Shown here one piece after another: positions 5,872 through 11,034 of a stretch of DNA of 11,034 nt. Below the pieces are notes generated by a model. That model saw nothing but the letters and a program-made list of their open reading frames with translations, did not search any database and had not been told where the DNA came from. The position numbers and the translations under genes were made by a program. The stretch's first letter is position 1, and every line of letters begins with the position of its first letter. The stretch comes from an uncultured Prevotella sp. GTDB lineage: Bacteria > Bacteroidota > Bacteroidia > Bacteroidales > Bacteroidaceae. Where the stretch lies: assembly GCA_900554835.1 (NCBI GenBank), contig USJD01000118.1, forward strand, positions 1 to 11,034, written 5' to 3'.

Positions 5872-7188
5872 TTACTTGATTTCAACTTTTAGCGGAGTTT
5901 TCAATGCCTCAAGATAATCCTTGATGCGAATCTGCCATTCGGTATAGCTGCGAACATCATATTTGCTCCATGCAGCTCCGAAGTAATAGCTGAACTTTTC
6001 ACCATTCTTCAAGCCAGTCTTGATGCCTAACGCATGACCGGTAGCACCATCGTGCTTCTTGTCGAAAAGCTGGTAGTAGGTGTTGTCAATGCCATAAGGG
6101 AAGAGTACACCTACATATACCTGAGACTGGTTACCCTCTATGTTGTCGGTAGGGTCTGCATAACTTACGTAGTCTTTTGCGAAAGTTTTAGTCTCGGTAT
6201 CTTCCTCATGGATTGGGAAACCTGTAGCAAAGTCGGTAGGGTGGGTGAGACCATCATACCAGACTGTCATCTTATTGAAGTTGCTGCCCTTGTCGAGAGA
6301 AATGATACGGTGCTCTACTACGTTCTTCTGGTCGCCCACGGTAGAAGGATTGTAGGTCAGTTCAACGGTAAATCTGAGAGGACCATTGTCTAAGATCTTG
6401 TAATCCTTATAGCAATAAGGTAATATCTGTTCGTTACCAATCATAAGACTTGGTGCACCGAGACCCAAGGTTGCACCTACGCGATATGGGTCGAGTCCGT
6501 TGCCCTGATCGAGGTGGAATGAGTTGCGGATATTACCCTCTTTTCCTTCTGCTTCTACAGCCTTGATCTGATCTTTGAGTTTGGCAATCTTAGTAGGATT
6601 TTTCTCTGTTTTGAGCTGCTTTTCTATTGCCTTTTTCTTTGCATCCACTCTGCACATGTTTTCCCAGGCTTTCTGGTTCTTGATGTATCGGGTCTTTACC
6701 ACCGTATCAGGCGTGTTCTTTACCCAAACATCAGTGCCGAATGAGCGCTCGCCAGAACGCTGCAATGCTGGTCCGTAAACACGATAGGCGCATCGGTCGT
6801 TCTCCCAAGCCAGGTCGTCCTTTCTCATCTTATAGAGAGCGCCTGTAGTCCATACTTTCTGAGGATATGGCTTCTCTATGCTGATATAGAAGGTAGCTGC
6901 GCTATGAGGACGCACACTGGCGTCGATGAGCAACTTGCCGTCGTGGGTAATCTGTGAACCGATCTGCTGTCCGCGGGTATTCTTTACCACATAATCCTGG
7001 CCTTTGCCTGGAGTTGCATTTGATAGCTTAGCTTTCACATCAGCCATGCTTACTTCTACGAGTTCCATTCGCTGGGCAGCAGTTGTGTTGCTTACTACCA
7101 CAGTTGCTTGCTGGGCATAGCTATAGTTGGAACCGGCTATCGCCAAGAGCATCATGACACTCTTCATCATGTTGTTTTTTGTCATCAT
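5872..7188 (-). CDS. Secreted DUF4861-like protein (438 aa)
   Basis: Residues 1-25 form a signal peptide (Met-rich core, SYA before Gln26). An N-terminal beta domain (about 27-106) is followed by the signature region WENDRCAYRVYGPAL (128-142), GTDVWVKN (151-158), FHLDQGNGLDPYRVG (224-238) and then a long beta-rich part with ENWxxY-like ends (WSKYDVRSYTEWQ). I recognise this layout as DUF4861, a Bacteroidota family of about 400 residues often found with carbohydrate-degradation genes, and probably a periplasmic beta-sandwich protein; its activity is unknown to me and no SusC/SusD or glycosidase gene is in this window. Between 180 and 217 lies an inserted Lys/Glu-rich helix (KKKAIEKQLKTEKNPTKIAK) likely to be a short coiled coil. 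Ends at the terminator at 5793-5839. Its promoter in 7189-7339 is not clear. Confidence 0.75.
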   Translation of the reverse strand: MMTKNNMMKSVMMLLAIAGSNYSYAQQATVVVSNTTAAQRMELVEVSMADVKAKLSNATPGKGQDYVVKNTRGQQIGSQITHDGKLLIDASVRPHSAATFYISIEKPYPQKVWTTGALYKMRKDDLAWENDRCAYRVYGPALQRSGERSFGTDVWVKNTPDTVVKTRYIKNQKAWENMCRVDAKKKAIEKQLKTEKNPTKIAKLKDQIKAVEAEGKEGNIRNSFHLDQGNGLDPYRVGATLGLGAPSLMIGNEQILPYCYKDYKILDNGPLRFTVELTYNPSTVGDQKNVVEHRIISLDKGSNFNKMTVWYDGLTHPTDFATGFPIHEEDTETKTFAKDYVSYADPTDNIEGNQSQVYVGVLFPYGIDNTYYQLFDKKHDGATGHALGIKTGLKNGEKFSYYFGAAWSKYDVRSYTEWQIRIKDYLEALKTPLKVEIK

Positions 7189-7339
7189 TGTTTCTGATTT
7201 GTTAGTTATTATTTATTTTGTTTTGATTTTCTACGTGTCGAACTTGCTTCGTTACGTACATTATTATATATAATACGAATGAATAGTTGCCGATACAGAC
7301 AAAGTGACAATACTTTCTGTAGCCAATATTTCTTCTGGA

Positions 7340-8086
7340 TTATTCCTCGATAAGGGAAACTTCCATACTGATATCCTCTTTCGGACGATCACCTCTGAGC
7401 GTCTCGCAATTCTGGATTTTCTCCACGACATCGAGACCTTCTTCTACCTCGCCGAATACAGTATATTGGTTGTCAAGGAAAGGAGTACCGCCCATCTCGG
7501 TGTAGGTTTTCACCTGTTCATCGGTAAATTTAGGGTAACCTTCCTCTTTGCAGCGTTTCTTGGTTTCATCCACCAGCTGATCCTGCAATTCCATCAATCC
7601 CTGTCGGTCGCGGTTGCGACGGAAGTTCATGATCTCATCGTGGTGTTCTTTGGCAAGCTGGTTGAATATGTTTTGCTCCATCTGCATACCCATCTGTTTC
7701 TCCATCTGCTTGAGTTCATTCATCTTATAGGTTTTTCCCCATACGATATAGAACTGGCTTCCGCTGCTTTCGCGCTCAGGATTTACCTCATCTCCCAATC
7801 TTGCAGCGCTCAGAGCACCACGTTTATGGAAAAGTTGAGGATAAACAAATTCAGCAGGAATCGTGTAGTCAGGACCACCTGTTCCTAACATTTTGCCCTT
7901 AGGAGCATTCTTACTCTCCGGATCACCGCCCTGAATCATGAAATCCTTGATGACACGATGAAAGAGAGTGCCGTCGAAATATCCCTCTTTAGCCAACTTG
8001 ATAAAGTTGTCGCGATGTTGAGGGGTCTCATCATAAAGGCGTACTTTGATATCGCCTTCAGAAGTCTTAATCAATACTTTTGCCAT
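7340..8086 (-). CDS. Cyclophilin-type peptidyl-prolyl cis-trans isomerase with helical insertion
   Basis: Catalyses cis-trans isomerisation of peptide bonds before proline, acting in the cytoplasm since no signal peptide is present (starts MAKVLIKTSEGDI). Cyclophilin hallmarks are in order: FHRVIKDFMIQGGD (42-55, with the catalytic Arg44 and Phe49, Gln52), ALSAAR (91-96), SGSQFYIVWG (108-117), and FLDNQYTVFGEV (203-214). Where human cyclophilin A has Trp121 this protein has Phe203, as E. coli cyclophilins do, which predicts weak cyclosporin binding. Typical single-domain bacterial forms are 160-190 residues; this one is 248 because about 85 residues are inserted at 118-201, helical, charged and Met-rich at its start. 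Lies downstream of the 119-residue hypothetical gene with a 122-bp gap filled by an inverted repeat, so co-transcription is possible but uncertain. Confidence 0.93.
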   Translation of the reverse strand: MAKVLIKTSEGDIKVRLYDETPQHRDNFIKLAKEGYFDGTLFHRVIKDFMIQGGDPESKNAPKGKMLGTGGPDYTIPAEFVYPQLFHKRGALSAARLGDEVNPERESSGSQFYIVWGKTYKMNELKQMEKQMGMQMEQNIFNQLAKEHHDEIMNFRRNRDRQGLMELQDQLVDETKKRCKEEGYPKFTDEQVKTYTEMGGTPFLDNQYTVFGEVEEGLDVVEKIQNCETLRGDRPKEDISMEVSLIEE

Positions 8087-8097
8087 AATATTTAATT

Positions 8098-8146
8098 AAA
8101 TGTTAAATGTTAAATGTTGAATGTTGAGTGTTGAATGTTGAGTTAT
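8098..8146. repeat. Tandem 7-bp repeat (RAATGTT units)
   Basis: Six consecutive heptads: AAATGTT three times (8098-8118), then GAATGTT, GAGTGTT, GAATGTT (8119-8139), and a degenerate seventh, GAGTTAT. It lies 11 bases upstream of the start codon of the cyclophilin gene (minus strand), so copy-number change would alter its leader directly. Confidence 0.9.
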
Positions 8147-8210
8147 ATCTTGCTTTTGGCTATCATAGCCCATTGTGCAATTCAACATTTAACACTTAAC
8201 ATTCAACATT
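8113..8210. repeat. 32-bp imperfect inverted repeat with nested apical hairpin
   Basis: 8113-8144 and 8179-8210 are inverted copies, 29 of 32 positions pairing; the three exceptions are all G opposite T on the plus strand, so a plus-strand RNA would pair throughout by G-U wobble. The 34-base apex contains a second perfect inverted repeat, GGCTAT-C-ATAGCC (8158-8170). The right arm ends in the stop codon of the 119-residue gene. The element therefore fills the gap between two same-direction genes. It may be a mobile or REP-like intergenic element, an mRNA-processing hairpin, or a terminator lacking a T-tract. Confidence 0.85.
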
Positions 8211-8568
8211 ATTTATAATATTCCTTCCATTCCTTCATGGCTTCCTTCCAGTCGGTTTGCTCTCCGCTTGCAACAGCCTCCTTCTGTCTTTCTGCCTCAT
8301 CGCGAGCCTTGTCGCGAGCCCGTTTGGCTTTCATAGCCTCGATAGTAGCATCATCAAGAATCTGGATGGCGCCACGCTTGATGGCAGCCTGAAGTTCCTC
8401 CTCACCGAAAGCCTTGCCCGGTTCGTTGAAGTCGGATATATTAAATTCGTAATCTACACGAAGGTCATGGCGAATCTGCTTCTGCTGGAGTCTGTTTCCA
8501 GCGTTTTTCAATCGGAGCAATTTGCCGATTTCCTTGATTTCTCCTGCGGAGTATTTGTTTCTTCCCAT
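8209..8568 (-). CDS. Conserved hypothetical protein, 119 aa
   Basis: Starts MGRNKYSAGEIKEIGKLLRL, continues with NAGNRLQQKQIRHDLR and EFNISDFNEPGKAFGEEELQ, and ends in a long Ala/Lys/Glu/Arg helix (about 73-119, with KRARDKARDEAERQKEA and a final EWKEYYK). It has no signal peptide or membrane segment, so it is cytoplasmic; charge is mixed and the second half is probably a long single helix or coiled coil. I have a vague memory of similar proteins in other Bacteroidales but no function. The ATG is supported by a promoter about 45 bases upstream with a perfect -7 element (TAATTTTG). It is the first gene of the minus-strand run leading to the cyclophilin. Confidence 0.8.
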   Translation of the reverse strand: MGRNKYSAGEIKEIGKLLRLKNAGNRLQQKQIRHDLRVDYEFNISDFNEPGKAFGEEELQAAIKRGAIQILDDATIEAMKAKRARDKARDEAERQKEAVASGEQTDWKEAMKEWKEYYK

Positions 8569-8609
8569 TAAAAAACTGATGTTATAATAATCTTATGAAT
8601 AATTCTCTG

Positions 8610-8640
8610 CAAAATTACAGATAATCCTTGATAATGCCAA
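8610..8640 (-). promoter_or_regulatory. Promoter for the 119-aa gene
   Basis: On the minus strand, TTG (8640-8638) is followed after 20 bases by TAATTTTG (8617-8610), an exact fit to TAnnTTTG. Transcription would start near 8605, about 37 bases before the ATG at 8568. Confidence 0.65.
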
Positions 8641-8757
8641 GTAATTATCCGGAAAAATACGCTTATGGCATACGAATTCTGCCATCTTGTCATTTCTTTT
8701 ATGCTCTTTTCTGACATTTCTCGCTCTTTTGTCAGTTGTGCCCCTTCTCTCTTTTCC

Positions 8758-8785
8758 TTGGCACACGCTTTGTTAACTATGTTTG
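8758..8785 (+). promoter_or_regulatory. Promoter for dnaK
   Basis: TATGTTTG (8778-8785) matches the -7 element exactly. TTG at 8758-8760 lies 17 bases upstream, slightly short of the usual 19-21. A start near 8790 gives a leader of about 110 nt before the ATG at 8900; the last 30 bases are A-rich with no Shine-Dalgarno. This is a housekeeping-type promoter; no heat-shock sigma-32 pattern is visible. Confidence 0.55.
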
Positions 8786-8899
8786 CGTGACCGTTGGGGG
8801 AGAGTTCCTGACAGATGCATATCTTCGGCAGACTTTCCAGAAGCAGCGTTCACATGATAAACATTATTAATAACGATAAAAATAAAAAAAGATATAATC

Positions 8900-10804
8900 A
8901 TGGGAAAAGTAATTGGAATTGACTTGGGTACCACAAACAGTTGTGTTGCCGTTTTCGAAGGTAGCGAACCAGTTGTAATCGCTAACAGTGAAGGTAAGCG
9001 TACTACTCCATCAGTAGTAGGTTTCGTTAAGGATGGTGACCGCAAGGTAGGTGATCCTGCTAAGCGTCAGGCCATCACAAACCCTAAGAACACAGTATAT
9101 TCTATCAAGCGTTTCATGGGTGAGACATACGCTCAGAGCCAGAAAGAGGCTGAGGCAATGCCTTACACAGTAGTAAACGAGGGTGGTTATCCACGTGTTG
9201 AAATCGAGGGTCGCAAATATACTCCACAGGAGATTTCTGCAATGGTTCTTCAGAAGATGAAGAAGACCGCTGAGGATTATCTCGGACAGGAGGTTACAGA
9301 TGCAGTTATCACAGTTCCTGCTTACTTCTCTGACTCACAGCGTCAGGCTACTAAGGAGGCTGGTCAGATTGCAGGTTTGAACGTTCAGCGTATTGTCAAT
9401 GAGCCTACAGCTGCTGCTTTGGCTTATGGTGTTGACAAGGCTAACAAGGATATGAAGATCGCCGTATTCGACTTGGGTGGTGGTACATTCGATATCTCTA
9501 TCTTGGAGTTCGGTGGCGGTGTATTTGAGGTACTTTCTACCAATGGTGATACTCACCTCGGTGGTGATGACTTCGACCAGGTAATCATCAACTGGTTGGC
9601 TGATGGCTTCAAGGCAGAGGAAGGCGTAGATCTCCGCAAGGATCCTATGGCTATGCAGCGCTTGAAGGAAGCTGCTGAGAAGGCTAAGATTGAGTTGTCA
9701 AGCTCTACAGCTACAGAAATCAACTTGCCTTATATCACAGCCGTTGACGGTATGCCTAAGCACTTGGTTAAGAGTTTGACTCGTGCACAGTTCGAGCAGT
9801 TGGCTCACAACTTGATTCAGGCTTGTCTCGTACCTTGCCAGAATGCAGTTCGTGACGCTAAGCTCTCTACATCAGATATCGACGAGGTTATCTTGGTTGG
9901 TGGTTCAAGCCGTATTCCAGCCGTTCAGACACTCGTTAAGAATTACTTCGGCAAGGAGCCTTCTAAGGGTGTAAATCCTGATGAGGTTGTTGCAGTTGGT
10001 GCTGCTATCCAGGGTGCCATCTTGAATAAGGAAGAGGGTGTTGGCGACATCGTATTGCTCGACGTTACTCCATTGACTCTCGGTATCGAGACTATGGGTG
10101 GTGTGATGACTAAGCTCATCGATGCTAATACAACTATCCCTTGCAAGAAGAGCGAGGTGTTCTCTACTGCAGCTGATAACCAGACAGAGGTTACCATCCA
10201 CGTATTGCAGGGTGAGCGTCCAATGGCAGCTCAGAACAAGAGTATCGGTCAGTTCAACTTGACAGGTATTGCTCCAGCTCGTCGTGGTGTTCCTCAGATT
10301 GAGGTTACCTTCGATATCGATGCCAACGGTATCTTGAACGTATCAGCTAAGGATAAGGCTACCGGTAAGGAGCAGAGCATCCGCATCGAGGCTTCATCTG
10401 GCTTGAGCGAGGACGAGATCAACCGCATGAAGGCTGAGGCAGAGCAGAACGCTGCTGCTGATAAGGCTGAGCGCGAGAAGATTGACAAGATGAACCAGGC
10501 TGACAGCATGATCTTCACCACCGAGAACTTCCTGAAGGATAACGGTGATAAGATTCCTGCAGACAAGAAGCCAGGCATCGAGCAGGCATTGCAGCAGTTG
10601 AAGGATGCTCACAAGGCAGGTGATGTTGCAGCTATCGATTCAGCTATCAACAACTTGAACACCGTCATGCAGGCTGCTTCTCAGCAGATGTATCAGGGCG
10701 GCCAGCAGGCAGGTCCTCAGGGTGCTCAGGGCGGTCAGCAGGCACAGGGCGGCAATGATGGCGCTCAGGATGTACAAGACGCTGACTTCGAAGAAGTTAA
10801 GTAA
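8900..10804 (+). CDS. dnaK: Molecular chaperone DnaK (Hsp70)
   Basis: ATP-dependent cytoplasmic chaperone that binds exposed hydrophobic segments and works with DnaJ and GrpE. The 634-residue length is normal for the family. The nucleotide-binding domain shows GIDLGTTNS (5-13), RTTPSVV, the phosphate-2 loop FDLGGGTFDIS (190-200, with the autophosphorylated Thr at 196, equivalent to E. coli Thr199), and VGGSSRIP. The interdomain linker is VLLDV (385-389), then the substrate-binding beta domain (TPLTLGIETMGG) and the helical lid. The C-terminus is a Gly/Gln/Ala-rich tail (from about 597) ending DADFEEVK, the EEV-type motif of bacterial DnaK. Neither grpE nor dnaJ is adjacent. It has its own promoter and terminator, so it appears monocistronic. 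Coding bias is strong and regular, as expected for a highly expressed gene. Confidence 0.98.
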   Translation: MGKVIGIDLGTTNSCVAVFEGSEPVVIANSEGKRTTPSVVGFVKDGDRKVGDPAKRQAITNPKNTVYSIKRFMGETYAQSQKEAEAMPYTVVNEGGYPRVEIEGRKYTPQEISAMVLQKMKKTAEDYLGQEVTDAVITVPAYFSDSQRQATKEAGQIAGLNVQRIVNEPTAAALAYGVDKANKDMKIAVFDLGGGTFDISILEFGGGVFEVLSTNGDTHLGGDDFDQVIINWLADGFKAEEGVDLRKDPMAMQRLKEAAEKAKIELSSSTATEINLPYITAVDGMPKHLVKSLTRAQFEQLAHNLIQACLVPCQNAVRDAKLSTSDIDEVILVGGSSRIPAVQTLVKNYFGKEPSKGVNPDEVVAVGAAIQGAILNKEEGVGDIVLLDVTPLTLGIETMGGVMTKLIDANTTIPCKKSEVFSTAADNQTEVTIHVLQGERPMAAQNKSIGQFNLTGIAPARRGVPQIEVTFDIDANGILNVSAKDKATGKEQSIRIEASSGLSEDEINRMKAEAEQNAAADKAEREKIDKMNQADSMIFTTENFLKDNGDKIPADKKPGIEQALQQLKDAHKAGDVAAIDSAINNLNTVMQAASQQMYQGGQQAGPQGAQGGQQAQGGNDGAQDVQDADFEEVK

Positions 10805-10823
10805 TACAGATTAATATTATAAT

Positions 10824-10866
10824 AAAGGCGTACAATGCTCAGAAATGAGTTTTGTACGCCTTTTTT
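10824..10866 (+). terminator. Intrinsic terminator of dnaK
   Basis: AAAGGCGTACAA (10824-10835) pairs with TTGTACGCCTTT (10852-10863), 12 bp, with CTCA/TGAG adding an inner stem around a GAAA loop. It is followed by a continuous T-run (10861-10866), 20 bases after the dnaK stop. Confidence 0.9.
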
Positions 10867-10896
10867 GTTTCATTATGATTTTTTATATCCCAATAG

Positions 10897-10928
10897 TTTG
10901 CTAATTCGCTGAAAATTATGTATATTTG
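10897..10928 (+). promoter_or_regulatory. Near-consensus Bacteroidota promoter for the truncated last gene
   Basis: TTTG (10897-10900), 20 bases, then TATATTTG (10921-10928): the best-fitting promoter of the window. A start near 10933 leaves a leader of about 70 nt before the ATG at 11005. Confidence 0.75.
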
Positions 10929-11004
10929 CAAATTAAGGGAGAAAGAACATCGCCCGAAAGAGATAGACAGTTTAGGGTAAATATAAAAGAAAGGAGAACG
11001 AGAT

Positions 11005-11034
11005 ATGGCAAAGAAGAGACCACAGGTAGCGCTG
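11005..11034 (+). CDS. 5' end of an unidentified gene (truncated by window end)
   Basis: Only ten codons are present: MAKKRPQVAL. The start is supported by AAGGAG (10991-10996), an unusually good Shine-Dalgarno eight bases upstream, and by the consensus promoter at 10897-10928. The basic start followed by a hydrophobic strand (QVAL) is loosely like the beginning of XylR/LacI-type sugar-responsive regulators in this phylum, but ten residues cannot support that assignment. Confidence 0.6.
   Translation, partial: MAKKRPQVAL

Larger units (their letters stand above)
8569..8899. other. Divergent regulatory region between the 119-aa gene and dnaK
   Basis: 331 bases without a gene. It holds a promoter facing each way plus four small dyads: GATAAT-N8-ATTATC (8630-8649, over the -33 of the leftward promoter), ATGGCA-N9-TGCCAT (8665-8685), CTGACA-N13-TGTCAG (8711-8735), and a further lone CTGACA at 8808-8813 in the dnaK leader. 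I find no CIRCE element (TTAGCACTC-N9-GAGTGCTAA), so HrcA-type control of dnaK is not supported here. The dyads could bind regulators, but each is short enough that some may be chance. Confidence 0.5.

Noticed and set aside
7262..7275. Perfect 14-bp palindrome TATTATATATAATA upstream of the DUF4861-like gene
   Set aside because: Pure A/T palindromes arise often by chance in AT-rich intergenic DNA; no other evidence of a site.
7295..7320. Hairpin ACAG-AAAGT / ACTTT-CTGT after the cyclophilin gene
   Set aside because: Contains a bulge and has no T-tract in the direction of the gene, so a terminator is not supported.
7304..7888. 194-residue plus-strand open frame
   Set aside because: Lies antisense to the cyclophilin gene, has no start signals and no recognisable domain; the minus-strand frame has clear cyclophilin motifs.
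8098..8210. CRISPR array
   Set aside because: The units are 7 bp without spacers and form one inverted repeat; no cas gene is present.
8569..8899. CIRCE/HrcA operator upstream of dnaK
   Set aside because: No TTAGCACTC-like inverted repeat is found in the leader or promoter region.

Overview
The window looks like a chromosomal segment of a Bacteroidota bacterium, most likely Prevotella or Segatella (P. copri-like). This rests on several things seen together: promoters with the Bacteroidota -7 element TAnnTTTG and a TTG/TTTG-like -33 element; mostly A-rich, Shine-Dalgarno-poor start regions; proteins that I recognise as DUF4923-like and DUF4861-like; a large secreted Ig-like protein with a type IX-secretion-like C-terminal tail; and a DnaK with a Gly/Gln-rich tail. 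Assignments come from memory of families and motifs; no database search was run.

Layout. (1) 115-3780, plus strand: one long exported multi-domain surface protein split by an in-frame TAA at 982-984, so it appears as two same-frame fragments of 289 and 922 residues. It is followed 12 bases later by a 65-residue acidic small protein (3793-3990). (2) 3991-4835: a compact intergenic stretch. It holds a hairpin after the operon, a promoter followed about 75 nt later by a very strong terminator (candidate small RNA, plus strand), an unlisted 39-codon gene on the minus strand with its own promoter that converges on the same terminator, and then a dyad plus promoter for the next gene. (3) 4836-5729, plus strand: a secreted DUF4923/lipocalin-like protein with a Lys/Thr/Ser-rich low-complexity segment, ending at a shared convergent terminator. 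(4) Minus strand, read right to left: a 119-residue conserved hypothetical (8568-8209), a cytoplasmic cyclophilin-type prolyl isomerase with an unusual helical insertion (8086-7340), and a secreted DUF4861-like protein (7188-5872). The gap between the hypothetical and the cyclophilin is almost entirely a long imperfect inverted repeat made of 7-bp units. (5) 8569-8899: a divergent regulatory region with promoters facing both ways and several small dyads. (6) 8900-10804, plus strand: dnaK, complete, with its own promoter and terminator. (7) 10897-11034: a textbook promoter, a clear Shine-Dalgarno and the first 10 codons of another gene.

Function. dnaK and the cyclophilin are both protein-folding genes and sit near each other divergently, but nothing shows they are co-regulated. 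The left half is accessory cell-envelope or secreted material. The points most worth a second look are the stop-interrupted surface gene with its small acidic partner, the small-RNA and small-ORF pair in 4078-4540, the heptad inverted repeat at 8098-8210, and the Met-rich insertion in the cyclophilin.
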